DNA of 64,000 bases from Bacteroidota bacterium (GTDB lineage Bacteria > Bacteroidota > Bacteroidia > Chitinophagales > Chitinophagaceae), in the NCBI GenBank assembly GCA_018267965.1, contig JAFDXK010000001.1, positions 1,116,001-1,180,000 on the forward strand, written 5' to 3'. The translations under genes and the position numbers were made by a program. A model generated the notes under the pieces. The model had not been told where the DNA came from. It did no database searches and saw only the letters and a program-made list of their open reading frames with translations. Positions 40,429-50,473 of this stretch are shown piece by piece; the stretch's first letter is position 1; the number at the start of each line of letters is the position of its first letter.

Positions 40429-42936
40429 ATGCCTGAACAGGATAACCATACAGAACAAAATTCGGTTTTGATAAACCAAATGTATCAGAACTGGTTTTTG
40501 GATTATGCCAGCTATGTGATATTAGAACGTGCGGTACCATCTATAGAAGATGGTTTAAAGCCGGTGCAACGCCGCATACTGCATGCCATGAAGGAAATGG
40601 ATGACGGCAGGTATAATAAGATAGCCAACGTCATAGGGCAAACCATGCAATACCACCCGCATGGCGATGCATCAATAGGTGATGCTATTATTAATATAGG
40701 CCAAAAAGACTTGCTGATTGATACTCAGGGTAACTGGGGCGATGTAAGAACAGGTGACAGTGCTGCTGCACCTCGTTATATTGAAGGTCGTTTATCCAAG
40801 TTTGCTTTGGATGTTGCCTTCAATGGCAAAACAACCGATTGGCAGTTAAGTTACGATGGTCGCAAGAACGAACCTGTAACACTCCCTATGAAATTCCCGC
40901 TGCTGCTGTCACAAGGCGCAGAGGGTATTGCAGTAGGTTTATCAACCAAAATATTGCCACATAATTTCTGCGAACTGATAGAATCTGCTATCAAATACCT
41001 GAAGGGCAAAAAGTTTGAGCTTTACCCCGATTTTGGTACCGGCGGCATGATAGATGTCAGCAATTACAATGACGGAACACGTGGCGGAAAGGTGCGTGTA
41101 AGGGTGCATATCGAAGAGGTTGATAAAAAGACCATTGCTATTAAAGATGTGCCGTATGGTGTCACTACTACTCAACTGGTAGATAGCATCCTCAAGGCAA
41201 ACGATAGCGGAAAGATAAAAATCAAGAGTGTTACAGATAATACGGCTAAAGATGTTGAGTTGCTCATTCAGTTAGCACCGGGTGTCACTACCGACCAAAC
41301 AATAGATGCGCTGTATGCTTTTACCGATTGTGAAGTATCTATATCGCCTAACGCCTGCGTCATTATCAATGATAAGCCACATTTTGTGGGCGTAACCGAG
41401 CTGCTCAAATATTCTGCAGAACATACCAAGAAGCTTTTACTGAAAGAGCTGGAAATAAAGCTGAATGAACTGGAGGAAGACTGGCACTACTCTTCTCTCG
41501 AAAAAATATTCATCGAAAAACGCATCTACCGAGATATTGAGGAACAAACTACTTGGGAAGGCGTATTAACAGCTATCGACAAAGGTTTGAAACCTTATGT
41601 AAAGAAATTACGCAGGGCTGTTACCCAGGATGATATCATCAAGCTCACAGAGATAAAGATCAAACGTATCTCTAAGTACGATACATTCAAAGCAGATGAA
41701 CATATTAAAGGCACAGAGGCAGCTATAGACGAGGTAAAACATAACATTGCCCACCTCAACGATTACGCTATAGCGTATTATGAAAACCTGCTGAAGAAAT
41801 ACGGCAAAGACAGAGAACGCAAAACAGAGATTCGTCCTTTCGAAACCATACAGGTACAAAGCATTGCCATAGCTAATGCTAAGCTGTATGTAAACTATAA
41901 AGAAGGTTTCATAGGTACCGGGCTAAAGAAAGATGAATTTGCTTTCGAATGTTCTGACCTCGATAACATTATTGTTTTCCGAAAGGATGGCAAAATGATC
42001 ATTACCAAAGTGGCAGACAAAACCTTTGTGGGTAAAGACATCATATACCTCGCTGCTTTCATCAAGAATGATGAGCGTACTACTTACAATATGATGTACC
42101 TCGATGGCAAAACAGGCATTGCATACGCCAAGCGTTTCAACGTAACGGGTATTACCCGCGATAAAGAATATGATTTAACCAAAGGCAATCCCGGTAGTAA
42201 ATGTCTTTACTTTACTGCAAACGCCAATGGTGAAGCTGAAGTGGTAACGGTTACATTGTCACCTGGCAGCAAAGCAAGGAATAAAGTTTTTGACTTCTTC
42301 TTCGAAGAACTGGAGATAAAAGGGCGTAGCTCTCAGGGCAACCAGGTTACTAAATACCCGATAAAAGGAGTGAAGCTGAAAGAGAAAGGCCGCTCTACCC
42401 TTTCAGGCCAAAAAATATGGTATGATGACACCGTAGGACGTCTGAATAAAGATGGAAACGGCATCCTTTTAGGCAGTTTCGAAGAAAATGACAGAATTAT
42501 TACATTCTATAAAGACGGTTCTTACGAGCTTTCAGACTATGAATTGACCAACCGATTTGAGGCGGATGATGTAGTAAGAATGGAAAAATTCAACCCGAAT
42601 AAAGTAGTTACCGCTATCTATTTCGATAACAAAGGAAAGCAGTTTAATGCCAAGAGATTTAAAGTAGAAAGCCAGACGTTGAAGAACAGGTATAGTTTTA
42701 TTAAGGAAGGAGAAGGCAACTATCTTGAACTGGTAACAACAACTGCCGAACCTGTTGTGATTGTAAGAACGGGTAAAAAGAAATCGGAACTGGAAGAAAC
42801 AACAATGGCACTGCACGAACAGATTGAGATAACAGGCTGGAAGACAATAGGTACACGTATTGCAGGAAATGATATGAAAGAAGTAACTTTAGTGTCTACA
42901 CCCGATGGGGAAAATCAGGCATTATCACTGTTTTAG
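40429..42936 (+). CDS. parC: DNA topoisomerase IV subunit A (ParC)
   Basis: An 835-residue type II topoisomerase A subunit. The N-terminal winged helix and tower domains carry GLKPVQRRILHAM, the QTMQYHPHGDASIGDA segment and the catalytic Tyr117 in AAPRYIEGR. The C-terminal half has only weak blade-like repeats, and there is no gyrase-type GyrA box, so ParC is preferred over GyrA. It decatenates daughter chromosomes. The ParE partner is outside the window. The next gene starts 73 bp downstream. Confidence 0.92.
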   Translation: MPEQDNHTEQNSVLINQMYQNWFLDYASYVILERAVPSIEDGLKPVQRRILHAMKEMDDGRYNKIANVIGQTMQYHPHGDASIGDAIINIGQKDLLIDTQGNWGDVRTGDSAAAPRYIEGRLSKFALDVAFNGKTTDWQLSYDGRKNEPVTLPMKFPLLLSQGAEGIAVGLSTKILPHNFCELIESAIKYLKGKKFELYPDFGTGGMIDVSNYNDGTRGGKVRVRVHIEEVDKKTIAIKDVPYGVTTTQLVDSILKANDSGKIKIKSVTDNTAKDVELLIQLAPGVTTDQTIDALYAFTDCEVSISPNACVIINDKPHFVGVTELLKYSAEHTKKLLLKELEIKLNELEEDWHYSSLEKIFIEKRIYRDIEEQTTWEGVLTAIDKGLKPYVKKLRRAVTQDDIIKLTEIKIKRISKYDTFKADEHIKGTEAAIDEVKHNIAHLNDYAIAYYENLLKKYGKDRERKTEIRPFETIQVQSIAIANAKLYVNYKEGFIGTGLKKDEFAFECSDLDNIIVFRKDGKMIITKVADKTFVGKDIIYLAAFIKNDERTTYNMMYLDGKTGIAYAKRFNVTGITRDKEYDLTKGNPGSKCLYFTANANGEAEVVTVTLSPGSKARNKVFDFFFEELEIKGRSSQGNQVTKYPIKGVKLKEKGRSTLSGQKIWYDDTVGRLNKDGNGILLGSFEENDRIITFYKDGSYELSDYELTNRFEADDVVRMEKFNPNKVVTAIYFDNKGKQFNAKRFKVESQTLKNRYSFIKEGEGNYLELVTTTAEPVVIVRTGKKKSELEETTMALHEQIEITGWKTIGTRIAGNDMKEVTLVSTPDGENQALSLF

Positions 42937-43009
42937 TCATTACATTATTAACAAAAAAATACTACCTTCACACACTTTTTTATAGTCCCCGACAGGCGTT
43001 AATATAATA

Positions 43010-43612
43010 ATGAAAAAAATAGAACTGGAAATTGTTGCTTTATCTCACAGCATTACACAAACACATTCTTATGCTGTGGTGTTAGGCGAAGTGAATGGAT
43101 TGAGGCGTTTACCAATTGTCATCGGTGGGTTTGAAGCACAGGCCATAGCTGTTGCGCTGGAAAAAATGCAACCCAGCAGGCCACTGACTCATGATCTTTT
43201 TGCCAATTTTATGGATACCTTTGGCATAGAGCTTGTTGAGGTTCTTATATATAAACTGGAAGAAGGAATATTTTTCGCAAAACTCGTTTGCCAAAACAAT
43301 AACGAAACAGTAGAGATTGATTCCCGTACATCAGATGCATTGGCCATGGCAGTAAGGGCTAATTGCAAAATATATACTTACGAAAATATCCTTGATTCTG
43401 CAGGCCTATACCTCGAAAACACTGAAGAACAGCCGGAAACCAAAACAACTACCCCTGGCTCTGCTGTCAAAAACTTAAATTTTGAAAAAGACCTCAAGAG
43501 CATGAGCCTTGAGGAGCTAAACACTTTATTGCAACAAGTGCTGGAGCAGGAAGACTATGTTACAGCCATAACAATAAGGGATGAAATAAACAGCAGGGAA
43601 AAAAATAAATAG
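43010..43612 (+). CDS. Bifunctional nuclease (BFN/DUF151) family protein with UVR motif
   Basis: A 200-residue protein. The N-terminal BFN domain is clear: LPIVIGGFEAQAIAVALEK, DLFANFMDTFGIELVEVLIYK and IDSRTSDALAMAVRANCKIY. The C-terminus (LEELNTLLQQVLEQEDYVTAITIRDEI) has the UvrB/UvrC-like helical hairpin found in bacterial BFN proteins. The family is linked to nuclease activity and stress response. It is followed after 29 bp by a T9SS metalloprotease gene. Confidence 0.88.
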   Translation: MKKIELEIVALSHSITQTHSYAVVLGEVNGLRRLPIVIGGFEAQAIAVALEKMQPSRPLTHDLFANFMDTFGIELVEVLIYKLEEGIFFAKLVCQNNNETVEIDSRTSDALAMAVRANCKIYTYENILDSAGLYLENTEEQPETKTTTPGSAVKNLNFEKDLKSMSLEELNTLLQQVLEQEDYVTAITIRDEINSREKNK

Positions 43613-43641
43613 TTAAACGACAAAATCATTAAAAAGAAAAG

Positions 43642-44997
43642 ATGAAAAAATTATTGCCTTTAGTGGCTATTATCCTGGCAGGGATGTTGAATATTGCAAA
43701 TGCACAAACACAACCATGCGGCACAGATGAGTTCATTCAACAGTTGATAGCATCAAACCCTAATCTTAAAGCTGTAGTAGAAAAATACGAACAGGATGTT
43801 CAGGATCGTACAGCAGCAAACCAGGCTGCACACACAAACACAGCAGGTAAAACCACAGCTACCACATTAATACCATTGGTTTTTCACATTGTATTATCAC
43901 AAGCACAGATAGATCAAATTGGTGGCACTGCAGGTATCAACACACGTCTTACAACACAGGTAGCGGTTCTCAATACAGACTACAATGCGTTAAACCCGGA
44001 TAGCGTACAAATTCCAGCAGGTTTCAAGTCGCTGTTTGGCAACATGAATACTTCTTTTGGCCTTGCACACACCAAGCCTGACGGCACAGGTACTGTAGGT
44101 TATGAATTGAAAGTGATGCCATCTAGCTTTACGGGCTATGCTGTAGGTGATGGTAATGTTAAGTGTACCAGCTGTGGTGGTTTCGATGCCTGGGATAATA
44201 CGAAATATCTCAACATTTGGGTTACAATGATCAATAGCTCAATGTCCGGCGGACAGGTTTTAGGCTATGCCTATAACCCGGGCCTCGCGGTATCAATGGG
44301 CAACTCAAACCTGATGGGCGTTGTAGTTGACTACAGGGCATTTGGTAAAAAACAAGGTGCTACTGATGCAACTCTATACATAGCTGAATTGGGCCGTACA
44401 TTGGTGCACGAAATAGGTCACTTTTTTACATTAAACCACATATGGGGTAATACAGCTGTTGGCTCAGGAGATTGCTCTGATGATGATGGAGTTGGCGATA
44501 CACCTCAGCAAAAAGATGCTAACTTCTCAACTTGTCCTACATCTCCTAAAACTAACTGCACTGGGAGCATTAATGGAGAGATGTTTATGAACTACATGGA
44601 TTATGTGCAAGACAATTGCATGCACATGTTCAGTAAAGGACAGGTAGCACGTATGCAATCTGAATTTGCACCTAGCGGTGGCTCTTATGGTTTAGCTCAA
44701 AGCGGTTATTTACTGAACTGGCCTACAAGCATAAACAATATATCAAACGAAAACACTATTGAAGTGTATCCTAACCCAAGCAATGGCATCATTTCTGTCG
44801 ACCTGACACAAAACATAAACGCAGTTCAATCAATAACTGTAACTAACATTTTAGGGCAAACAGTAAAAGAAATACCTGCATCAGCTATTCAAACAAAAAC
44901 TGTACAAATTGACCTTTCTGGCTTAAACAAAGGCATCTACACTGTACAATGCAAATTTGAAGGTGCAACAATCAATAAGAAAATAGTATTACAATAA
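43642..44997 (+). CDS. T9SS-exported zinc metalloprotease (M43/pappalysin-like)
   Basis: A 451-residue protein with a signal peptide (LLPLVAIILAGMLNIANAQ). A metzincin zinc motif HEIGHFFTLNH is at residues 256-266, with the Met-turn later (NYMDYVQDNCMHMFSKGQ). It is typical of the M43 family, with a conserved DDDGVGDTP segment between. The C-terminus (IEVYPNPSNGIISVDL, GLNKGIYTVQCKFEG) is a type A T9SS domain. It acts outside the cell as a protease. Its stop codon overlaps the mqnE ATG, an unusual pairing of an exported protease with a menaquinone enzyme. Confidence 0.9.
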   Translation: MKKLLPLVAIILAGMLNIANAQTQPCGTDEFIQQLIASNPNLKAVVEKYEQDVQDRTAANQAAHTNTAGKTTATTLIPLVFHIVLSQAQIDQIGGTAGINTRLTTQVAVLNTDYNALNPDSVQIPAGFKSLFGNMNTSFGLAHTKPDGTGTVGYELKVMPSSFTGYAVGDGNVKCTSCGGFDAWDNTKYLNIWVTMINSSMSGGQVLGYAYNPGLAVSMGNSNLMGVVVDYRAFGKKQGATDATLYIAELGRTLVHEIGHFFTLNHIWGNTAVGSGDCSDDDGVGDTPQQKDANFSTCPTSPKTNCTGSINGEMFMNYMDYVQDNCMHMFSKGQVARMQSEFAPSGGSYGLAQSGYLLNWPTSINNISNENTIEVYPNPSNGIISVDLTQNINAVQSITVTNILGQTVKEIPASAIQTKTVQIDLSGLNKGIYTVQCKFEGATINKKIVLQ

Positions 44998-46139
44998 TGT
45001 TCGAGAGATTTGAATTGGAGAATGCTTTAAACCATTCAGATAAAAGTTTAAAGCAGGTAGCAGAGAAAGTGATGAATAAGCAACGCCTTACCGAAGAGGA
45101 AGGCGTTTTGCTTTTTGAGAAAGGGGAATTGGGTTTTGTTGGTGCTTTAGCCAATTATATAACACAAAGCCTGCATGGTAATAAAGTATATTTCAACAGG
45201 AACTTCCATATAGAGCCTACCAATGTTTGTGTGTTTACCTGCAATTTCTGTTCTTATTCGCGCCAGTACAAACACCGCGATGATGGCTGGGAACTGAGCA
45301 TGGAACAAATGCTGGACATAGTACGCAAGTATGATGGTCAGCCCGTGACGGAAGTACACATCGTGGGTGGTGTTCACCCCAAAATGAACCTTGAGTTCTT
45401 CTGCGAGGTTATCAGTAAAATAAAAGCACACCGTCCCGATTTACATATCAAAGGCTTCACAGCAGTTGAGCTCGACTACATGTTCCGCAAAGCCAAACTA
45501 TCTGTTGAAGATGGTTTAAAAACATTAAAAACTGCCGGTCTACAATCTTTACCCGGTGGTGGTGCCGAGATATTCCACCCGGATATCCGTAATGAAATAT
45601 GTGCAGACAAGGTAGATGCAGATGGTTGGTTGTTGATACATGAAACAGCACACAAATTAGGCATGCATAGTAATGCTACCATGCTATACGGCCATATAGA
45701 AAGTTATTCGCATCGCGTAGATCACATGAGCAGGCTGCGTACACTACAAGACAAAACAGGCGGATTCAACTGCTTTATACCACTCAAATTCAGGAATAAA
45801 GACAACGATATGTCTAATATACCTGAAGTATCTATTATTGAAGATATGCGCCTCTACTCTATCGCTCGTATTTTCATGGACAACTTCCGTAACCTGAAAG
45901 CATACTGGCCTATGCTTGGAAGACAATCGGCACAATTGACACTTTCATTTGGTGTGAATGATTTAGATGGAACAATAGACGACACTACAAAGATTTACTC
46001 TATGGCTGGCTCTGAAGAACAAAACCCTGCTATGAGCACTGAAGATATATGTGACTTAGTGACGGCTGTTGGAAAAATACCTGTAGAGCGAGATACACTC
46101 TACAATGAATTAAAAGTCTACGATACAGTAACAGCATAA
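44997..46139 (+). CDS. mqnE: Aminofutalosine synthase MqnE
   Basis: A 380-residue radical-SAM enzyme. The cluster motif is Cys78, Cys82, Cys85 in CVFTCNFC. GGGAEIFHPDIRNEICADK and SNATMLYGHIES are diagnostic of MqnE as opposed to the related MqnC. It joins the chorismate-derived product to SAM to give aminofutalosine in the futalosine route to menaquinone. The start overlaps the upstream stop codon. The -7/-33 region is not clear, so it may be expressed from the protease promoter. Confidence 0.93.
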   Translation: MFERFELENALNHSDKSLKQVAEKVMNKQRLTEEEGVLLFEKGELGFVGALANYITQSLHGNKVYFNRNFHIEPTNVCVFTCNFCSYSRQYKHRDDGWELSMEQMLDIVRKYDGQPVTEVHIVGGVHPKMNLEFFCEVISKIKAHRPDLHIKGFTAVELDYMFRKAKLSVEDGLKTLKTAGLQSLPGGGAEIFHPDIRNEICADKVDADGWLLIHETAHKLGMHSNATMLYGHIESYSHRVDHMSRLRTLQDKTGGFNCFIPLKFRNKDNDMSNIPEVSIIEDMRLYSIARIFMDNFRNLKAYWPMLGRQSAQLTLSFGVNDLDGTIDDTTKIYSMAGSEEQNPAMSTEDICDLVTAVGKIPVERDTLYNELKVYDTVTA

Positions 46140-46140
46140 A

Positions 46141-46170
46141 AAAAAGGCGGGCAATTTGCCCGCTTTTTTA
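46141..46170 (+). terminator. Intrinsic terminator after mqnE
   Basis: GCGGGCAA / TTGCCCGC, with an A-rich 5' arm and T6 3' tail. It reaches the stop codon of the convergent MFS gene, so it is a bidirectional terminator. Confidence 0.9.
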
Positions 46171-47394
46171 TTCTTCAAGAAAGTTAAGGTCTTTACCAAA
46201 GGTCTCCTCTGTCATCAGCGCAGCTATAATACTGATACCCATAACAATGGCACCGGTTATTTCTGCAGCTACAATATAACTATAATTACCCTGTAGTTTC
46301 TCAAATAAAAATAGCATCAGCGGTAGAGAACCACGCACCATATTAGGTACCGTTGTGGCAGCTGTTGCACGTAAGTTAGTACCAAAATGTTCGGCAGCCA
46401 TAGTTACGAATATGGCCCAGAATCCTGTTGCAAAACCTGCAAATGCGCACGCTGCATACATTTGATTTGCCGTACCATTATATTGTTGGAAATACAGAAT
46501 TATACTGATGATAGTGAAGCCGTAAAATATATACAATGCCTTTTTCCTGCTTTTCAGTGCCTGGCTCAATAAACCAATACCCAAATCTGCAATTGATATG
46601 AAAACGTAAGCAAACATTACAGCTTTAGCTGGCTGTATCTCTTCTGCAATGCCAAATGCCTTACCAAACTCTTTAGAAAACGTAATCAATATCCCTATCA
46701 CGTACCATGTAGGCAACCCGATAAGTATGGCGAGAATGTATTTTTTTGCTCTTGCCTTTTTCGTAAAGAACATCAGGAAATTGCCCTTTTGCACAGCTTC
46801 TTTCTGAACATCTTTAAACATCCCTGACTCGTATACACTAACACGCAGTGCCAATAGCAGCAAGCCCATACCACCGCCTATGTAATAGCATGTACGCCAA
46901 TCAAAAGACTGCGAGATAAAGTATGCGACGACAGCACCAGTCAACCCGATACCAGCGACTACAGATGTTGCAACCCCGCGTTTTTCTTTAGGTATCAATT
47001 CACTAACTAAAGTAATACCTGCACCTAATTCACCTGCTAAGCCTATACCGGCAATAAATCGGCACATAACATACTGGTCAACTGTTTGAACAAACCCATT
47101 TGCAATATTGGCAAGAGAATACAAAAGAATAGACCCGAATAAAACACTAAGACGTCCTTTCTTGTCTCCCATCATACCCCATACAATACCTCCTATGAGG
47201 AGTCCCCACATTTGATAACTAATGATTCTGGCACCGTCGGATTTTATCAAATCATCCGGTAAACCCATCGACTTGAGACTTTTTACACGAATGATGCTAA
47301 ACAATAAGAGGTCATAAATGTCAACGAAATAGCCTAAAGCAGCTACTATGACAGGAATACTGAATATGGCAATAGCCTTGTTATTTTGACTCAT
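46168..47394 (-). CDS. MFS transporter (sugar/metabolite porter-like)
   Basis: A 12-helix major facilitator protein of about 408 residues. The loop 2-3 signature GMMGDKKGRLSVLFGS and the GIGLAGELGAGITLVSELIPKEKRG segment fit the MHS/SP-type porters, and the C-terminal half repeats the pattern. ATG at 47394 (MSQNNKAI) is preferred over 47424, which would add a soluble segment and overlap the DedA gene more. The substrate cannot be told from sequence. It is the last gene of the minus-strand cluster. Confidence 0.82.
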   Translation of the reverse strand: MSQNNKAIAIFSIPVIVAALGYFVDIYDLLLFSIIRVKSLKSMGLPDDLIKSDGARIISYQMWGLLIGGIVWGMMGDKKGRLSVLFGSILLYSLANIANGFVQTVDQYVMCRFIAGIGLAGELGAGITLVSELIPKEKRGVATSVVAGIGLTGAVVAYFISQSFDWRTCYYIGGGMGLLLLALRVSVYESGMFKDVQKEAVQKGNFLMFFTKKARAKKYILAILIGLPTWYVIGILITFSKEFGKAFGIAEEIQPAKAVMFAYVFISIADLGIGLLSQALKSRKKALYIFYGFTIISIILYFQQYNGTANQMYAACAFAGFATGFWAIFVTMAAEHFGTNLRATAATTVPNMVRGSLPLMLFLFEKLQGNYSYIVAAEITGAIVMGISIIAALMTEETFGKDLNFLEE

Positions 47395-48106
47395 CTTCTT
47401 TGGAAGATTTATTTTCAAATGCATCCTCCAGCATATCCTTCGTCATTTCCAGTGTAGGCGATTTCTTTTTGCCGAAAAACATTTTGAAAAGCACAGGCGC
47501 TGTAGTTACTACTATCATACCTATCACTATTTTTTCAAAGTTTTTCTTTACCCATTCATTTTCACCCAGGAAGTAGCCTGATAGTGTCATTGTAATAACC
47601 CATGCCACACAGCCTAAAATATTATATAATACAAATTTCTTCCTATCCATTTGCACTACGCCGGCTACTATGGGGGCAAATGTTCTTACTATTGGCAGGA
47701 AACGTGCGAGGATAATAGCACTACCGCCACGTTGCTCATAAAACTCTTTTGCCTGTATCACATGCTTTCGCTTGAATAAAAGTGTATCTCTTTTTTCAAA
47801 CAATATAGGGCCTGTTTTTCTGCCGAACCAATATCCTACAGCATTGCCAATTATACCTGCTATACTTATCAGCGATATCCAATAAGCAAGGTTTGCAAAA
47901 TCATTACTAAAAGGGCTTTGAGAGTTAGCTATCATTAATCCGGTTACAAACAACAATGAATCACCCGGAAGGAAAAATCCTACAAATAATCCTGTTTCAG
48001 CAAATATGATAAATGCTACCAAGTATAAACCACCATATTGTGTTACCAATGCGGCAAGCTTCTCAGCATTCATTAACTCTTTTAATAATTCAATCAAATC
48101 GTGCAT
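47381..48106 (-). CDS. DedA family membrane protein
   Basis: About 241 residues. The DedA core is present: FAETGLFVGFFLPGDSLLFVTG, then FGRKTGPILFEKRDTLLFKRKHV, then GGSAIILARFLPIVRTFAPIVAGV. Members are polyprenyl-phosphate or phosphatidylethanolamine flippases or related transporters of the inner membrane. A GTG at 48178 would extend the frame, but it overlaps the symporter stop; ATG at 48106 is preferred. The gene overlaps the MFS gene by 14 bp. Confidence 0.9.
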   Translation of the reverse strand: MHDLIELLKELMNAEKLAALVTQYGGLYLVAFIIFAETGLFVGFFLPGDSLLFVTGLMIANSQSPFSNDFANLAYWISLISIAGIIGNAVGYWFGRKTGPILFEKRDTLLFKRKHVIQAKEFYEQRGGSAIILARFLPIVRTFAPIVAGVVQMDRKKFVLYNILGCVAWVITMTLSGYFLGENEWVKKNFEKIVIGMIVVTTAPVLFKMFFGKKKSPTLEMTKDMLEDAFENKSSKEDESK

Positions 48107-48153
48107 ATACTGTCTTAAACCGTGAAAATAGGCAATAATTACTAATTGAAAAC

Positions 48154-49551
48154 CTAATGTTCCAAAGCTTTTTCCCACTTACTTACTACTACTGTGGCTA
48201 CACTATTACCAACTACATTGGTAGCACTTCGTCCCATATCCAACAATGGGTCAATACCAAGTAATAATGCTAATCCTGCTTCAGGTATATTAAACGTTGC
48301 CAAAGTGCCTGCTATCACTACTAAAGATGCTCTTGGAACACCTGCTATACCTTTGCTTGTTAGCATTAATACCAGCAACATACTCATCTGTGTAGCGAAA
48401 TCTAAATGAATACCATACGACTGTGCTATAAACAAGGATGCAAATGTCATATACATCATAGAGCCATCCAGATTAAACGAATAACCTAATGGTAAAACAA
48501 AACTTACTATCCGGTTCTGGCAACCAAATCGTTCCAGCTCCATCAATGTTTTAGGGAATGCAGCTTCGCTGCTACTGGTGCTGAACGCCAATAAAATGGG
48601 CTCTTTGATACGTTGCAACAAATGAAACACCCGCCTTTTGATAAATGCAGAACAAGCCAATAACAGCACAATCCACAGCAACAACAAACCCGAATAGAAT
48701 TCACCTATAAAAATGGAATACGTTGTTAGTATACCCAAACCCTGTTTGGCAATGATGGCAGCCATAGCGCCAAACACAGCCACAGGTGCCAGGTTCATTA
48801 CATAACCTGTTATTTTTAAAATAACATGAGATATAGCATCAAAAGCCCTTATTACTATTTCACCACGCTCTCCTATTGATGCCGTTGCCACACCGAAGAA
48901 CAAAGAGAATACTACTATCTGCAATATTTCATTCTTTGCCATGGCATCTATGGCACTGGCAGGAAAAACGTGATATAAAAACTCTTTGAGTGTAAGTGCT
49001 GCTTTCTTGATACCGGTATCTGTTGCTACGTCAGGCAGTGGCAAATGCATAGCCATACCCGGCTTGAAGAAATTAACTAACATCATACCGAGCAAGAGGC
49101 TAACAAACGACGCACTAAAAAACCATAACAAAGTTTTACCGCCTATCCTGCCAACGGTTTTTATATCACCGAGCTTTGCTACACCCACTACCAGTGTAGA
49201 GAACACGAGCGGCGCTACTATCATCTTGATAAGCCTTATAAAAATATCAGCCAGTAACGAAAATGGCTCCAGTTTTTTATCTCTTGCCTCAAGTGTAGCT
49301 GATTTTGTTTTTGATAACTCTTTGGCTTGTGCAGACAGATCAGTATAAGCAGAAGATGTAGTATCTGTAATCGTCTTTAATTGTGTTTGGATAGCCTTTG
49401 CAGCAACTTCAGTAGCTGCTATCTTTTTATTCTCTTCGTTTACATAACTGCTGTTAAGCCAAAACCCGACGCCAATGCCGAAAAACAATCCTATAATTAT
49501 ATACAGGGTTAATTTGTTTCCTTTCTTTGAAGAAGTGTGCGTATCAACCAT
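48154..49551 (-). CDS. Dicarboxylate/amino-acid:cation symporter (DAACS)
   Basis: About 465 residues. The DAACS signature is present: AFSTSSSEAAFPKTL and the LPLGYSFNLDGSMMYMT segment of the substrate-binding hairpins. It also has IGLFFGIGVGFWL as its first helix and a Lys/Ser-rich insert at residues about 30-75 between helices 1 and 2. It imports glutamate, aspartate or C4-dicarboxylates with sodium or protons. ATG at 49551 is chosen over the TTG at 49560. It lies 16 bp from the PLP-enzyme gene. Confidence 0.92.
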   Translation of the reverse strand: MVDTHTSSKKGNKLTLYIIIGLFFGIGVGFWLNSSYVNEENKKIAATEVAAKAIQTQLKTITDTTSSAYTDLSAQAKELSKTKSATLEARDKKLEPFSLLADIFIRLIKMIVAPLVFSTLVVGVAKLGDIKTVGRIGGKTLLWFFSASFVSLLLGMMLVNFFKPGMAMHLPLPDVATDTGIKKAALTLKEFLYHVFPASAIDAMAKNEILQIVVFSLFFGVATASIGERGEIVIRAFDAISHVILKITGYVMNLAPVAVFGAMAAIIAKQGLGILTTYSIFIGEFYSGLLLLWIVLLLACSAFIKRRVFHLLQRIKEPILLAFSTSSSEAAFPKTLMELERFGCQNRIVSFVLPLGYSFNLDGSMMYMTFASLFIAQSYGIHLDFATQMSMLLVLMLTSKGIAGVPRASLVVIAGTLATFNIPEAGLALLLGIDPLLDMGRSATNVVGNSVATVVVSKWEKALEH

Positions 49552-49567
49552 AAATTGCAATATAATA

Positions 49568-50473
49568 TTAATAGATGAGCTTTTCTTTTACAGAAGCATT
49601 GCCCTGCAACCCACCGGTATGAATACAAAGTATCCTGGAATCTTTAGAAAAATACCCTTGTTGCAACTGTTGTTGAATACCCGACATCATTTTCCCGGTA
49701 TACACTATGTCAAGTGGAACTTTATTGATAGCATAAAATGAGTTCATAAAATTCAACAATTCATCATTCCATTTACCAAAGCCACCACAGTGCCAATCGT
49801 CAAACAACGTGTATGCATTTTGTTTATCAGTATGCAAATACTTATCAATTTCTTCTTTCAGATACAAACCACCCTTCATTGGAGCATAGCCAAGTACAAT
49901 CTGCTTCTGAGGCAGAGCATTTCGTATGCCGATAAGCGTAGTTCCTGTCCCAACAGATACACATATATGAGTATAAACATCAGAGATATATGCTGCTATT
50001 GTCTCACAACCTTCTCTACCCCATTCATTAGCCCCACCTACAGGAATAATAAACGGATTATCGTAATCACGTTTTAGCTGAGCATGATACTCATCAGTGT
50101 CTATTTTCTTATAGTCTTCATGATTAACAAATACTAACTCCATTCCATAATCTTTGCATTGTTGCAAAGTTGGTGTTAGTGTATCTTGCGCGTAAGTACC
50201 CTTTATGATACCTATTGATTTAATACCATATTGTTTCGCTGCTGCAGCGGCTGCTATCAGGTGATTGGAATATGCGCCCCCGGATGTTAGTATCGAAGAA
50301 TATCCACCATCAATAGCGTGCTGTATATTATATTTCAGCTTATACCACTTATTGCCCGAAACAACAGGATGTATCACATCAAGGCGTAGCATATCTATAC
50401 CTAGCACATAAGGTTGGTACCAGTCTTTATTCAGCGATTGTATTAAAGGCTCTTGCTCAGGAATTATAGCCAT
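49568..50473 (-). CDS. PLP-dependent ACC deaminase/D-cysteine desulfhydrase family enzyme
   Basis: A 301-residue fold-type II PLP enzyme. VSGNKWYKLKYN carries the PLP lysine, SGGAYSNHLIAAAAA fits the phosphate-binding loop and SVGTGTTLIGI the second. It resembles ACC deaminase and D-cysteine desulfhydrase, but substrate choice between these cannot be made from sequence. It overlaps era by 17 bp. Confidence 0.83.
   Translation of the reverse strand: MAIIPEQEPLIQSLNKDWYQPYVLGIDMLRLDVIHPVVSGNKWYKLKYNIQHAIDGGYSSILTSGGAYSNHLIAAAAAAKQYGIKSIGIIKGTYAQDTLTPTLQQCKDYGMELVFVNHEDYKKIDTDEYHAQLKRDYDNPFIIPVGGANEWGREGCETIAAYISDVYTHICVSVGTGTTLIGIRNALPQKQIVLGYAPMKGGLYLKEEIDKYLHTDKQNAYTLFDDWHCGGFGKWNDELLNFMNSFYAINKVPLDIVYTGKMMSGIQQQLQQGYFSKDSRILCIHTGGLQGNASVKEKLIY

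Noticed and set aside
48986-49348. 120-residue plus-strand frame opposite the DAACS symporter
   Set aside because: It overlaps conserved symporter helices in antisense and has no features of its own.
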